Below are positions 52,400 through 61,971 of a stretch of DNA of 64,000 nucleotides, one piece after another (the first letter of the stretch is position 1; every line of letters starts with the position of its first letter). The notes under the pieces are model-generated. The model had not been told where the DNA came from, made no database searches, and was given only the letters and a program-made list of their open reading frames with translations. Source of the DNA: JAFKFJ01 sp963786445. Its GTDB lineage: Bacteria > Pseudomonadota > Alphaproteobacteria > Acetobacterales > Acetobacteraceae. The translations under genes and the position numbers were made by a program. The stretch covers positions 107,396 to 171,395 of the forward strand of contig CAWAZU010000032.1 in NCBI GenBank assembly GCA_963786445.1. Direction: 5' to 3'.

Positions 52400-53206
52400 T
52401 CAGAGAACCGCACGTCGCGCGATCGCTTGCTTGATGAGACCAATCGCCTTTCCTGGATTAAGACCCTTGGGGCATGTCGCGGTGCAGTTCATGATCGTGT
52501 GACACGCATAGAGCCGGAACGGGTCCTGCAGGGCGTCCAGCCGCTCCTCGGTTGCCTCGTCGCGGCTCTCGGCAATCCAGCGATAGGCGTTGAGCAGGAC
52601 AGCCGGGCCGAGATAGCGGTGGCCGCTCCACCACCAACTCGGGCACGCGCCGGTACAGCAAAAGCAGAGAATGCATTCCCAGTAGCCGTCGATCTCGGCA
52701 CGCTCCGCAATCGACTGCAGGCGCTCACGATCGGGCGGCGGCGGCGTGTCCGCCTGCAGCCACGGCTTGATCAGCCGATATTGCGCAAAGAGCGGCTCAA
52801 GATCCACGACGAGGTCCTTGATCACAGCCATGTGGTTCAGCGGATAGATTCGAAGATCGCCTTTGATACGTGCCATCGGCGTGGTAACTCCTTTCATCGG
52901 CGTGATGCACGCCAGATGGTTGGCGCCATTGATGTTCATGGCGCAGGAGCCGCAGACACCTTCGCGACAGGATCGGCGGAAGGTCAACGTGGGGTCGATT
53001 TCGCTCTTGATCTTGATCAGGGCGTCCAGGACCATCGGTCCACACTGGTCAAGGTCGATGCTGAATGTATCGAGCCGCGGGTTCTGCCCGTCGTCGGGAT
53101 TCCATCGATAAATGCGCAATCGCTTGAGGCGCGACCCACCGGGCTGACTTGGCCAGACCCTACCGTTATGCACTCTCGAATTGACTGGGAGTTTGAACGC
53201 GACCAC
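52400..53206 (-). CDS. Succinate dehydrogenase/fumarate reductase iron-sulfur subunit (SdhB-like), orphan
   Basis: A 268-residue protein. The [2Fe-2S] domain has RRSCREGVCGSCAMNINGAN. The second domain carries CILCFCCTGACPSWWW ([4Fe-4S]) and CHTIMNCTATCPKGLNPGKA ([3Fe-4S]). The start is GTG 53206, with GAAGGAG eight bases upstream and the usual FKLPVNSRVHNGRVW opening. No sdhA, sdhC or sdhD is adjacent: upstream is an unrelated 262-base region and downstream a region without genes. It may be an extra copy for a specialised dehydrogenase, or a relict. Confidence 0.92.
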   Translation of the reverse strand: MVAFKLPVNSRVHNGRVWPSQPGGSRLKRLRIYRWNPDDGQNPRLDTFSIDLDQCGPMVLDALIKIKSEIDPTLTFRRSCREGVCGSCAMNINGANHLACITPMKGVTTPMARIKGDLRIYPLNHMAVIKDLVVDLEPLFAQYRLIKPWLQADTPPPPDRERLQSIAERAEIDGYWECILCFCCTGACPSWWWSGHRYLGPAVLLNAYRWIAESRDEATEERLDALQDPFRLYACHTIMNCTATCPKGLNPGKAIGLIKQAIARRAVL

Positions 53207-53468
53207 CGGCACCGCTCCTTCCCGCCGCCACACCAGGAGCCGAAATCGGCCCGCGATGGCGCACTTTCCCTAAGCGTGCTGCCGTTAGGGACAGGTACGC
53301 CTGACTGGCGCGCCGCAACAAGCGCTCGCCGATGATTGCCGCTATGACCACGAAGCAGAGCAGCAGACGCAATTCTTTGCCGCTGTTGGGTGCTGGTCGT
53401 TGCGCCGCTCTATCCCCAATTATCAACGAACGCGTCGCTATCCCCTTCGGCGCGCAGGAGTGCCCGCA

Positions 53469-53798
53469 ATGCCTCACGAATATGATGATCCCATCACCGT
53501 ACTGGCGATCGAGGCAGCGGTGAACCTGGCGATGCGGTTACAGTCGGAGAGGCACGCCGTTCCACTCGGCGAAGTCGCCAGAGAGGCGGTCGACGCTGCG
53601 TTCTGCCACTGCGTAACGCGGGCAGCAGATGCCAGTATCGGGCAGGCTTCTCCCGTCCATGAAGGCCTGATCGCCGAGGTTGCACGGCTGGTGCGCGCGG
53701 CGATCGCAGAGCGCCGCGCGGCCGCGTACGATGCGGTCGATACCGCGTCCGAGCAGTCGTTCCCGGCCAGCGACCCGCCGGCCTGGATTTGGCGGTAA
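53469..53798 (+). CDS. Small hypothetical protein with C-terminal SFPASDPPAW motif
   Basis: A 109-residue protein starting MPHEYDDPITVLAIEAAVNL. It is helical with two Cys residues (AAFCHCVTRAADASIG) and ends EQSFPASDPPAWIWR. The motif FPASDPPAW is a recurrent C-terminal tag of small alphaproteobacterial proteins of unknown function. A related motif ends the 54-residue protein at 54337-54501. Start chosen at the ATG following GGCGCGCAGGAGTG. Confidence 0.7.
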   Translation: MPHEYDDPITVLAIEAAVNLAMRLQSERHAVPLGEVAREAVDAAFCHCVTRAADASIGQASPVHEGLIAEVARLVRAAIAERRAAAYDAVDTASEQSFPASDPPAWIWR

Positions 53799-53936
53799 CG
53801 GCCAACTTCGTGCCGTGGACCGCCGCGGCCGCACCCCTGAGCCTCTCGGCTGAGCGGCGTGCCGAAATGGGTTCGTGCCAGCTTTCTGCCGCATCTCGCC
53901 GGCAGCATAACCGTTTGGGGGCGTGAAAGTCGCCGC

Positions 53937-54290
53937 TTATGAGTCGGCGGCTTGGTGCTCCCGATGCGGCTCCGCCGCATCCAGCATCAAGGCGGCATGC
54001 GCGTAGGCCGCCCCGGCGCGCATCTCGGCCGCGACCCAGATCGCCTCCATCAGTTCCGCCTCGGTGGCGCCGGCACGCAACGCCGCCTTGGTGTGGCCCT
54101 TGATGCAATACGGGCATTGGGTAACATGCGCCACCGCCACGGCGATGATCTGCTTGACCTTCGCAGGCAGCGCACCATCGGAAAATACGACCTTTCCGAA
54201 CGCCTCGAACGCCGCCTGCTGCGCCGGTGCCAGCGAGCGCCGGCGCTCTGCCATCTGGCGGGTTGCAGGGGGATACATTGGCTCCGTCAT
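53937..54290 (-). CDS. Carboxymuconolactone decarboxylase family protein (AhpD-like)
   Basis: A 117-residue AhpD-fold protein with the redox motif CPYCIKGHTKAALRAGATEA near residue 62 (CxxC plus His). The motif indicates alkylhydroperoxidase-type peroxidase activity rather than a decarboxylase. The ATG at 54290 has GGGAGAG upstream; a longer frame back to 54425 overlaps other genes and is rejected. It lies 46 bases after the coupled 54-residue gene. Confidence 0.9.
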   Translation of the reverse strand: MTEPMYPPATRQMAERRRSLAPAQQAAFEAFGKVVFSDGALPAKVKQIIAVAVAHVTQCPYCIKGHTKAALRAGATEAELMEAIWVAAEMRAGAAYAHAALMLDAAEPHREHQAADS

Positions 54291-54336
54291 CCGCACTCTC
54301 CCTTGATCGTGACTCGCTATCGTCAGTCCCCGAAGC

Positions 54337-54501
54337 TCAGTGTCCGCCTCGCCACATCCAGGCTGGAGGATCGTTCGCCGGGAAGAAATGCTGCAATGCC
54401 AACTCGACGGCATCGACGCAGGCAACGCCCTCGCGCTCGGAGGGGCCGCTACGCGGCCTGCGCATAATCTCGCCGGCCGGGTCGTCCGCCTGCGTGGGCA
54501 T
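54337..54501 (-). CDS. 54-residue protein with FPANDPPAW motif, coupled to ppiC
   Basis: Reads MPTQADDPAGEIMRRPRSGP, then SEREGVACVDAVELALQHFF and PANDPPAWMWRGGH. Its ATG shares a base with the stop of the PpiC gene (TGATG), good evidence that it is translated. The C-terminal FPANDPPAW matches the motif of the 53469-53798 product. It is the last gene of the nar operon. Function unknown. Confidence 0.68.
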   Translation of the reverse strand: MPTQADDPAGEIMRRPRSGPSEREGVACVDAVELALQHFFPANDPPAWMWRGGH

Positions 54502-55220
54502 CACTGCACCAGCGGCGAGACTGCCGCTGCGAGATCCACGCCGATCACCTCGGCCTGACCAGCGAGAATGGCAGCGTACTGCCGCAACGCCCGTTGCTGC
54601 ACAGCGGTGGCGAGCCGCTCAACGATCCGGACCGCTGCCGCCGCAAACGGCACCATCTCGCCGTCGATCCTGCGATCGACAGCGACGATGTGAAAGCCGT
54701 AGCGCGTCTTCACCAAGCTCGGCAGGATACCGACTGTCCTGTCGGCGAACAATACCGCCTCGAACTCCGGCACCGTGTCGCCGCGGGCGATCTGCCCGAG
54801 GTTGCCGCCGAACAGGCTGGACGGACAGTTCGACAGCTCCCGCGCTCGCTCGGCAAACGCCTCGGGGTTGGCAAGCAAGTCGGCAAGCGTACGTTCAACC
54901 AACGCGCGCAGCGGGTTCACCGGCACGCCCGGCGCGATCTGGAACAGGATATGACGGACAAACACGAGGTCCCCGCTGCGAAATTCCGCGGGATGGGCGT
55001 CATAATAGCGGCGCGCCTCGGCCTCCGTCGGCGACGGCACCGTGACTTCCTGCTCCAGCAGCCGCTCGATCGCGGCGCCGACATCGACTTCGTCGATCGC
55101 GTCCCGCGCGAGCAAGCCGATCGCAATAGCACGTTGGCGCAGCAACTCATGCACCGTCGCCAGTTCCGCGCTCAACCAGGCGTCGGTGTCGATCGTCACG
55201 CCGTTGACCTGGACGGTCAC
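54501..55220 (-). CDS. PpiC-type peptidyl-prolyl isomerase (parvulin) in the nar operon
   Basis: A 239-residue protein. A helical N-terminal region with TVHELLRQRAIAIGLLA is followed by a parvulin domain at about residues 105-210 (VRHILFQIAPG, LSNCPSSLFGGNLGQIARGD, FEAVLFADRTVGILPSLVKT, RYGFHIVAVDRR). No signal peptide, so it is cytoplasmic, like NifM-type isomerases. The GTG start overlaps the narI stop (GTGA). Presumably helps fold or mature nitrate reductase subunits. Confidence 0.88.
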   Translation of the reverse strand: MTVQVNGVTIDTDAWLSAELATVHELLRQRAIAIGLLARDAIDEVDVGAAIERLLEQEVTVPSPTEAEARRYYDAHPAEFRSGDLVFVRHILFQIAPGVPVNPLRALVERTLADLLANPEAFAERARELSNCPSSLFGGNLGQIARGDTVPEFEAVLFADRTVGILPSLVKTRYGFHIVAVDRRIDGEMVPFAAAAVRIVERLATAVQQRALRQYAAILAGQAEVIGVDLAAAVSPLVQ

Positions 55221-55939
55221 AGCGGGCTGACTTTGCGCGCCCGCGGCGAGCGCGGCGAACGCACGATCTGGTAGGGCCGGAACAAATAGGCCAACGCGCC
55301 GGCGCCGCTCCAGATATGGACCATGCGCGTGAACGGCGAGATCAGGAAAATGGTGAAGCCAAGCAGGATATGCAGGCGATAGATCAGCGGCACCCCAAGC
55401 ATCAGAGCGGCCACGTCGCCGCGGAATGTAACGACGCCCTTCACGTAACTGACAAGGGTGCCGAACATCGCGCCGTCCATGTGCTGCGCCGACAGCGGCA
55501 CCGTGAGCAGCCCAAGTGCGAGTTGCAGCCACAGCACCAGCACGACCGCGATGTCCCATTTGCGGCTGTTGCGTCGGATGCGTGAGTTGGCAAGCCGCCG
55601 ATGGATCAGGATCGACAGCCCGACGATGGCAATTGCCCCGGCAACGCCGCCGCCCAGCATGGCGAGAAGCTGGTGCTGCGACGGGCTGAGCAACCAGTCG
55701 ATCGCCCAGTCCGGCATCAGAAAGCCAAGGAAGTGTCCGGCGATCACTACCAGGACGCCGTAGTGGAACAAGTTCGAGCCGAGCCGGAGCTCCTGCTTTC
55801 GCAAAATTTGCGACGAATCGCTCTTCCATGTGTACGGCTCGCGATCGAAGCGGATCAGGCTACCCAGCAGCAGAATCGCAAGACAGAGATAAGGGTAGAT
55901 GCCGAACAGGAACCCGTTCAGATACTCCGCGCTGGTCAT
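55217..55939 (-). CDS. narI: Respiratory nitrate reductase gamma subunit (cytochrome b)
   Basis: A 240-residue membrane protein with five hydrophobic segments. It provides the two b-type hemes that pass quinol electrons to NarH. Heme-ligand histidines are visible in NLFHYGVLVVIAGHFLG (near residues 58-74) and in LHILLGFTIFLISPFTRMVH (near 190-210). The start at 55939 overlaps the narJ stop. Length and residue spacing are normal for NarI. Confidence 0.95.
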   Translation of the reverse strand: MTSAEYLNGFLFGIYPYLCLAILLLGSLIRFDREPYTWKSDSSQILRKQELRLGSNLFHYGVLVVIAGHFLGFLMPDWAIDWLLSPSQHQLLAMLGGGVAGAIAIVGLSILIHRRLANSRIRRNSRKWDIAVVLVLWLQLALGLLTVPLSAQHMDGAMFGTLVSYVKGVVTFRGDVAALMLGVPLIYRLHILLGFTIFLISPFTRMVHIWSGAGALAYLFRPYQIVRSPRSPRARKVSPL

Positions 55940-56592
55940 GGCTCGCTCCGGTACACATGTGGCGTGACGAACGGCGAATCGGCAGCCAGAGTCGTGGGAT
56001 CAGGCTCGAAGGCAGGGCGTTCGACCCAGTCGCGATCGGGGTCGAGGCGTTCCGGCGGACGTTTGGCGGCACTCGCGGGATCGAGTGGCACTTCCCCCGC
56101 AATGGTCAGCACCGCCTGCAGTACCGCCGCATAGCGGCTGCCGCGCTTGAGCAGCGCCTCCCCGATCGCGCGCACGATATGCGCGCAGTCGGACAGCATC
56201 TCCCGGATCTCCTGCGCTTCGCGGCAACTCAGGTATTCCAGCAACACCGGCAGGTAGTCCGGCAGTTCCGCGGTATTCAGCACGAAGCCGGCCCGGTCGT
56301 AGAGCTGCTTGAGGTCTACCATCGCCTGGCCACGGTCACGCGCGTCGCCGTGCAGATGCTCGAACAGATTGAGCGACCTGGAACGCCCGCGGTCGAACAG
56401 CTCGACGTAACGCTCCTCGCCGTCAAGTTGGCCCGCGGCCGCAAGCTCATCCAACAAGTCTTGCAGCGCAGCATGGTCCCGCGGCGGAAGATCCGCGCAT
56501 TCCCGCAGCACCACGGCAAGTTCCGGCAATGCCTGCCGAAGTTGCGGCGACGGGTAGCTCAACAGCGCAGCGAGGGCGCGAAGCACCAGCAT
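55936..56592 (-). CDS. narJ: Nitrate reductase molybdenum cofactor assembly chaperone
   Basis: A 218-residue cytoplasmic chaperone of the NarJ/TorD type, required for inserting bis-MGD into NarG. Typical features are LSYPSPQLRQALPELAV at the N-terminus, the acidic helix ERYVELFDRGRSRSLNLFEH, and DYLPVLLEYLSCREAQEIRE. A variable C-terminal tail follows. It lies 12 bases after narH. Confidence 0.95.
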   Translation of the reverse strand: MLVLRALAALLSYPSPQLRQALPELAVVLRECADLPPRDHAALQDLLDELAAAGQLDGEERYVELFDRGRSRSLNLFEHLHGDARDRGQAMVDLKQLYDRAGFVLNTAELPDYLPVLLEYLSCREAQEIREMLSDCAHIVRAIGEALLKRGSRYAAVLQAVLTIAGEVPLDPASAAKRPPERLDPDRDWVERPAFEPDPTTLAADSPFVTPHVYRSEP

Positions 56593-56604
56593 CAGCCCGT
56601 TTCC

Positions 56605-58137
56605 TCATGTGTCCAGCGTGCGGATCGGCATCACCTTGCGCCGGCCCATCTTGCCGCCAAACAGGCTGGAGTGCGGATCGCCGGCATCGCAGCCATTGCC
56701 GAACGAGAAGCCGCAATTGCCGCGGATCTCGTAGGCGTCGTCCGCCTGCTCACGATGGGAGGTCGGGATCACGAAGCGGTCCTCGTAGTCTGCGATCGCG
56801 AGATAGCGGTGCATCTCATGGGCCTGCTCGCGCGTCAGCCCCGCCTGCTGCAGCACGGCGAGATTATCGCCGGCACCGAGCTGCCGGTCGCGATAGAAGG
56901 CCCGCATTGCCAGCAGACGTTCCAGCGCGGTGATGATTGGCGCCTCGGCGCCCGCCGTCAGCAGGTTTGCCAGGTAGCGCACGGGAATACGCAAGGAGCG
57001 CACATCCGGCAACTCGCCCGCCGCCTCGATCGTCCCTGCATTGGCGTGCGACTGGATCGGCGACAACGGCGGCACATACCACACCATCGGCAGGGTGCGG
57101 TACTCCGGGTGCAGGGGAAAGGCGATCCGCCACTCGACGGCCATCTTGTAGGTGGGCGAGCGTTTCGCGGCCTCGATCCATGCGTCCGGCACACCACCCG
57201 CGCGCGCCTGCGCCTCGACCGCCGAATCATTCGGATCAAGGAAAAGGTCGAGCTGGGCCGTATAGAGGTCCTGCGCGCTCTCCACGCTGGCGGCGGACTC
57301 GATCCGATCTGCGTCATAGAGCAGCACGCCGAGATAGCGGATGCGGCCAACGCATGTCTCCGAGCACACGGTGGGCTGGCCCGCCTCGATACGAGGGTAG
57401 CAAAAAATGCACTTTTCCGCCTTGCCAGTGGTCCAGTTGTAGTAGATCTTCTTGTATGGGCAGCCGGAGACACACATCCGCCAGCCGCGGCACTTGTCCT
57501 GATCGATCAGGACGATCCCATCCTCCTCGCGCTTATAGATCGATCCCGAGGGGCAGGACGCGACGCAGGTGGGATTGAGGCAATGCTCGCACAGTCTGGG
57601 CAGGTACATCATGAACGTGTTTTCGAACTGCCCATAGATGTCCTTCTGCACAGCCTCGAAATTGTAGTCCTGCGAGCGCTTGCTGAATTCGCCACCCAGG
57701 ATCTCCTCCCAGTTTGGTCCCCATTCGACCTTCTCCATGGTCCGGCCACTGATGAGTGAGATCGGCCGGGCCACCGGCGCGGTGGGCTGCTCGGGCGCGG
57801 TATGCAGGTTCTCGTAGTCGAAAGTAAACGGCTCATAGTAATCGTCGATCTCTGGTAAGTTCGGATTAGCGAAGATGTTGGCAAGGATCGCCCAGCGTCC
57901 GCCCTGCTTCGGCTGAATCTTGCCGTTGCGTTTGCGCACCCAGCCGCCGTTCCAGCGCTGCTGATTCTCCCAATCTTTGGGATAGCCGATGCCGGGCTTC
58001 GTTTCGACATTGTTGAACCACGCATATTCCATGCCTTGCCGGGACGTCCACACGTTCTTGCAGGTCACTGAGCAGGTGTGGCAGCCGATGCACTTGTCGA
58101 GGTTCAAAACCATCGCGATCTGCGCGCGGATTTTCAT
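56605..58137 (-). CDS. narH: Respiratory nitrate reductase beta subunit
   Basis: A 510-residue iron-sulfur protein. Four cluster motifs are visible: CIGCHTCSVTC (residues 16-26), CEHCLNPTCVASCP, CRGWRMCVSGCP and CIFCYPRIEAGQ...CSETC. In the third, a Trp replaces one Cys, the normal NarH arrangement giving a [3Fe-4S] cluster. It carries electrons from NarI to NarG on the cytoplasmic face. It starts 22 bases after narG. Confidence 0.97.
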   Translation of the reverse strand: MKIRAQIAMVLNLDKCIGCHTCSVTCKNVWTSRQGMEYAWFNNVETKPGIGYPKDWENQQRWNGGWVRKRNGKIQPKQGGRWAILANIFANPNLPEIDDYYEPFTFDYENLHTAPEQPTAPVARPISLISGRTMEKVEWGPNWEEILGGEFSKRSQDYNFEAVQKDIYGQFENTFMMYLPRLCEHCLNPTCVASCPSGSIYKREEDGIVLIDQDKCRGWRMCVSGCPYKKIYYNWTTGKAEKCIFCYPRIEAGQPTVCSETCVGRIRYLGVLLYDADRIESAASVESAQDLYTAQLDLFLDPNDSAVEAQARAGGVPDAWIEAAKRSPTYKMAVEWRIAFPLHPEYRTLPMVWYVPPLSPIQSHANAGTIEAAGELPDVRSLRIPVRYLANLLTAGAEAPIITALERLLAMRAFYRDRQLGAGDNLAVLQQAGLTREQAHEMHRYLAIADYEDRFVIPTSHREQADDAYEIRGNCGFSFGNGCDAGDPHSSLFGGKMGRRKVMPIRTLDT

Positions 58138-58159
58138 GGCGTCGTGGCTCCCTTCGCCG

Positions 58160-61100
58160 TCAGGCGCTGATCGCGACCGTGGCCGGTCGGTCCATCCAGT
58201 CGACTTTCGCCATCTTGCGCACGATGACGAACTCGTCGCGGTTCGACCCGACCGTGCCGTAGTAGTTGAAGCCATAGGACAACTGGGCGTAGCCGCCGAC
58301 CATATGGGTGGGCTTCACCAGCACTCGGGTGACCGAGTTATGAATGCCGCCGCGTGCGCCGGTGATCTCGCTACCAGGCACGTTCACGATCTTCTCCTGC
58401 GCGTGATACATCAGGCACATGCCCTCCTGCACCCGCTGACTGACCACCGCGCGTGCGGTGATCGCGCCGTTCAGGTTGAACAACTCGATCCAGTCGTTAT
58501 CGACAATTCCCGCCTTGCCCGCGTCGGTCTCCGAAATCCACACGATCGGCCCGCCGCGTGACAGCGTCAGCATGATCAGGTTGTCGGTATAGGTGGAGTG
58601 GATGCCCCATTTCTGATGCGGCGTGATAAAGTTCAGCACCACTTCTGGTTCGCCGTTGCCGCGCTGGCCAAGCATGGCATTCACGGTGCGCGTATCAACC
58701 GGCGCCCGGTAGAGCGCGAAGTTTTCGCCGAAATCGCGGAACCATGTGTGGTCCTGGAAGAACTGCTGCCGGCCAGTCAGGGTGCGCCAAGGAATCAGCT
58801 CATTCACATTGGTATAGCTGGCGTTGTAGCTGACGTGCTCGCTTTCGATACCGGACCAGGTCGGCGAAGTGATGATCTTGCGTGGCTGCGCCTGGATGTC
58901 GCGGAAGCGGATCTTCTCGTCTTCACGCGCTTCCGCGAGATGCCGGTGGTTGCGTCCGGTCTTGCGGCCCAGCGCCTCCCAGGCCTTTACCGCAACCTCA
59001 CCGTTCGTCTCGGGCGCCAGGTACATGATCACCTCGGCGGCGTCGATGTCGGTCGCGATGCGCGGTCGCCCCTTGGTCTGGCCGTCCTCGGTCACGGTGC
59101 GGTTGAGTGCGGCGAGGCCTTTTGCTTCTGCCTCCGCATTCCACGCGATCCCCTTCCCGCCGTTGCCCAGCTTTTCAACAAGCGGGCCAAGCGCCGTGAA
59201 GCGACGGTAGGTGTTGGGGTAATCACGCTCCACCAGGGTGATCTCCGGGGCAGTAACCCCTGGGATCAGCTCGCACTCACCCTTCTTCCAGTCTTTCGGC
59301 GCGAACGGCTGGCCCAACTCCGCAGGCGTATCGTGCATCAGCGGCGTCAGCACCACATCTCGTTCGACCCCAAGCTGACCCACAGCGAGTTCGGAAAAGC
59401 GACGTGCGATGGTCTTGTAGGTCTCCCAGTCGCTGCGCGACTCCCACACCGGGTCCACAGCCGCGGACAGCGGGTGGATGAACGGATGCATATCCGATGT
59501 GTTGAGGTCGTTCTTCTCATACCAGGACGCCGTTGGCAGCACGACATCCGAGTAGAGGCAACTCGTGGACATACGAAAGTCGAGTGTCACGACAAGATCA
59601 AGCTTGCCCTCCGGCGCCGCGTCCCGCCAGACCACCTCTTCCGGCTTGCGCGCGCCGCTTTCGCCGAGGTCCTTGCCTTGCAGTCCGTGCCGGGTGCCGA
59701 GGAAATGGCGCAGGAAATATTCATGCCCTTTGCCGGACGAACCGAACAGGTTGGAACGCCAGATGAACAGGTTGCGCGGGAAGTTCACCGGATTGTCCGG
59801 ATCCTCGCAGGCCATGCGCAGACGCCCGGACCGCAGTTCGCCGACCACATAGTCCTTCACGCCAAGTCCGGCCTTGTCCGCCGCCGCTGCGAGGGTCAGC
59901 GGATTGACGGCAAGCTGCGGCGCCGAGGGCAACCAACCCATCCGCTCCGCCCGCACATTCAGATCGATCAATGAACCGCGATAGGCGGTCGGATCCGCCA
60001 GTGGCGACAGCAGGTCCTCGACGCCGACTGATTCGTATCGCCATTGGTCGCTGTGGGCGTAGAAGAACGACGTGCCTGCCATTTGCCGCGGCGGGCGCAC
60101 CCAGTCCAGCGCGAAGGTCAGCATGGTCCAACCGGTTTGCGGCCGCAGCTTCTCCTGCCCGACATAGTGCGACCAGCCGCCGCCGGAAACGCCGACCGTG
60201 CCGCACAGCATCAGGAAATTGATGATGCTGCGGTAGGTCATATCCTGCTGGTACCAGTGGTTCACACCGGCCCCAATGATGACCATCGACCGCCCGTTCG
60301 TCTTCTCGGCGTTCGCGGCGAACCCCCGTGCCACGTCGATAGCCTTGGCAGCGGCAACCCCGGTGATCGGTTCCTGCCACGCCGGCGTGTACGGCACGTT
60401 GTCCGAATAAGAATGCGCGCATGCCCCCCCGAGGCCGCGATCCAGTCCATAATGTGCGCAGAGCAGGTCGAACACGTTCGCCACGACACCTTCCCCATCG
60501 GCGAGCGCGAGCCGCCGGACAGGCACGTTCCGCGGCAGGACGTCGCCGCCCTGGTCGCTGGCCGTGAACCGCTCGTGCAATCGGCCGCCGAAATACGGAA
60601 ACGCCACCTCCAGCACATCGTCACGCCGGTCGATCAGGCTCAACGCCAGCCGCACGTCGCCGCCGGTAGCGCCATCCTTCTCCTCGAGGTTCCAGAGCCC
60701 TTCCGCCTCGCCCTCGGCTGGCCAGCGAAAGCCGATCGAGCCACGCGGGACCACCGGCGCGCCGGACCGTTCGTCGATCGCCACGCTCTTCCAGTCCGCC
60801 CGACCCGCATCGCCGGGCGCGCCGGGAAGGTCGCTGGCGCGCAGGAACCGGTCAGCCACCCAACGCCCCTCTTGCCGCCGCAGGCGGACCAGCATCGGCA
60901 GGTCGGTGTAGCGCCGGCAGTAGTCTTGGAAATACGCTACCTGACGATCAAGAAAGAACTCCCGCAGGATGACATGGCCCATAGCCATCGCGAGTGCTGA
61001 GTCGGTGCCTGGCTTCGGGTGCAGCCAGAGATCCGACAGCTTCGCCACTTCGGAGTAGTCCGGCGTGATCGCCACGACTTTGGTGCCGTTGTAGCGCGCC

Positions 61101-61906
61101 TCGACAAAAAAATGCGCGTCCGGCGTCCGCGTCTGCGGCACGTTGGAGCCCCAGGCGATCAGGTAGCTGGAATTATACCAGTCGGCCAATTCCGGGACAT
61201 CGGTCTGCTCGCCCCAGGTCTGCGGGCTCGATGGCGGCAGATCGCAATACCAGTCATAGAACGACAGCATGGTGCCGCCGATCAGGCTGAGATAGCGGGC
61301 GCCGGAGGCAAAAGAGACCATCGACATGGCCGGGATTGGCGAGAAGCCGGCGACACGATCCGGGCCATAGGCCTTGATCGTGTGCAGGTTGGCCGCGGCG
61401 ATGATCTCGCTCGCCTCGTCCCAACTCGCGCGAACGAATCCGCCACGGCCGCGGATTTCCTTGTACTCGCGCGCCTTGGCAGGATCGGAGACAATCGCCG
61501 CCCAGGCCTCCACCGGCTCCAGCGTCTTGCGTGCTTCGCGCCAGAGCCGCAGCAGGCGGGAGCGGACCATCGGATATTTCAGCCGGCTGGCGCTGTAGAG
61601 GTACCAACTGTAGGATGCGCCGCGCGAGCACCCGCGCGGCTCGTGGTTCGGCATGCCGGGACGGGTGCGCGGATAGTCGGTCTGCTGCGTCTCCCAGGTG
61701 ACGACACCGCTCTTGACGTAGATTTTCCAACTGCACGATCCGGTGCAGTTCACGCCATGAGTTGACCGCACGATCTTGTCGTGCTGCCAGCGCTGGCGGT
61801 ACCCTTCCTCCCAGTCGCGGTTCTCGTGCCGCACCTCTCCATGATCGCCGGCGAATTGGTCGCGCTTGCGGGTAAAATAAGTCAGCCGGTCGAGCAAGTG
61901 ACTCAT
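58160..61906 (-). CDS. narG: Respiratory nitrate reductase alpha subunit (molybdenum catalytic subunit)
   Basis: A 1248-residue bis-MGD enzyme that reduces nitrate to nitrite in the cytoplasm. The N-terminus MSHLLDRLTYFTRKRDQFAG leads to the FS0 cluster motif HGVNCTGSCSWKIYV (His plus Cys ligands). It then shows TWETQQTDYPRTRPGMPNHE, YNSSYLIAWGSNVPQTRTPD around the Mo site, and normal C-terminal MGD-binding motifs (LTLSRGGPIVWISETDAGKA). Length and motifs are normal. The ATG has GAAGGATG upstream. Confidence 0.97.
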   Translation of the reverse strand: MSHLLDRLTYFTRKRDQFAGDHGEVRHENRDWEEGYRQRWQHDKIVRSTHGVNCTGSCSWKIYVKSGVVTWETQQTDYPRTRPGMPNHEPRGCSRGASYSWYLYSASRLKYPMVRSRLLRLWREARKTLEPVEAWAAIVSDPAKAREYKEIRGRGGFVRASWDEASEIIAAANLHTIKAYGPDRVAGFSPIPAMSMVSFASGARYLSLIGGTMLSFYDWYCDLPPSSPQTWGEQTDVPELADWYNSSYLIAWGSNVPQTRTPDAHFFVEARYNGTKVVAITPDYSEVAKLSDLWLHPKPGTDSALAMAMGHVILREFFLDRQVAYFQDYCRRYTDLPMLVRLRRQEGRWVADRFLRASDLPGAPGDAGRADWKSVAIDERSGAPVVPRGSIGFRWPAEGEAEGLWNLEEKDGATGGDVRLALSLIDRRDDVLEVAFPYFGGRLHERFTASDQGGDVLPRNVPVRRLALADGEGVVANVFDLLCAHYGLDRGLGGACAHSYSDNVPYTPAWQEPITGVAAAKAIDVARGFAANAEKTNGRSMVIIGAGVNHWYQQDMTYRSIINFLMLCGTVGVSGGGWSHYVGQEKLRPQTGWTMLTFALDWVRPPRQMAGTSFFYAHSDQWRYESVGVEDLLSPLADPTAYRGSLIDLNVRAERMGWLPSAPQLAVNPLTLAAAADKAGLGVKDYVVGELRSGRLRMACEDPDNPVNFPRNLFIWRSNLFGSSGKGHEYFLRHFLGTRHGLQGKDLGESGARKPEEVVWRDAAPEGKLDLVVTLDFRMSTSCLYSDVVLPTASWYEKNDLNTSDMHPFIHPLSAAVDPVWESRSDWETYKTIARRFSELAVGQLGVERDVVLTPLMHDTPAELGQPFAPKDWKKGECELIPGVTAPEITLVERDYPNTYRRFTALGPLVEKLGNGGKGIAWNAEAEAKGLAALNRTVTEDGQTKGRPRIATDIDAAEVIMYLAPETNGEVAVKAWEALGRKTGRNHRHLAEAREDEKIRFRDIQAQPRKIITSPTWSGIESEHVSYNASYTNVNELIPWRTLTGRQQFFQDHTWFRDFGENFALYRAPVDTRTVNAMLGQRGNGEPEVVLNFITPHQKWGIHSTYTDNLIMLTLSRGGPIVWISETDAGKAGIVDNDWIELFNLNGAITARAVVSQRVQEGMCLMYHAQEKIVNVPGSEITGARGGIHNSVTRVLVKPTHMVGGYAQLSYGFNYYGTVGSNRDEFVIVRKMAKVDWMDRPATVAISA

Positions 61907-61971
61907 GTCTGCATCCTTCAGGATTCGAATGGCGGCGCAATCCGCGGTGAACAGGGTGCCCGCATGTCCTG

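Noticed and set aside
52030..52443. Open frames on both strands between the cupin and SdhB-type genes
   Set aside because: No known domain, no convincing start or ribosome-binding site, and composition unlike the neighbouring genes.
61907..61971. Search for an FNR/NnrR-type site before narG
   Set aside because: No TTGAT-N4-ATCAA or similar dyad is present there; the genes are more likely read from a promoter further upstream.
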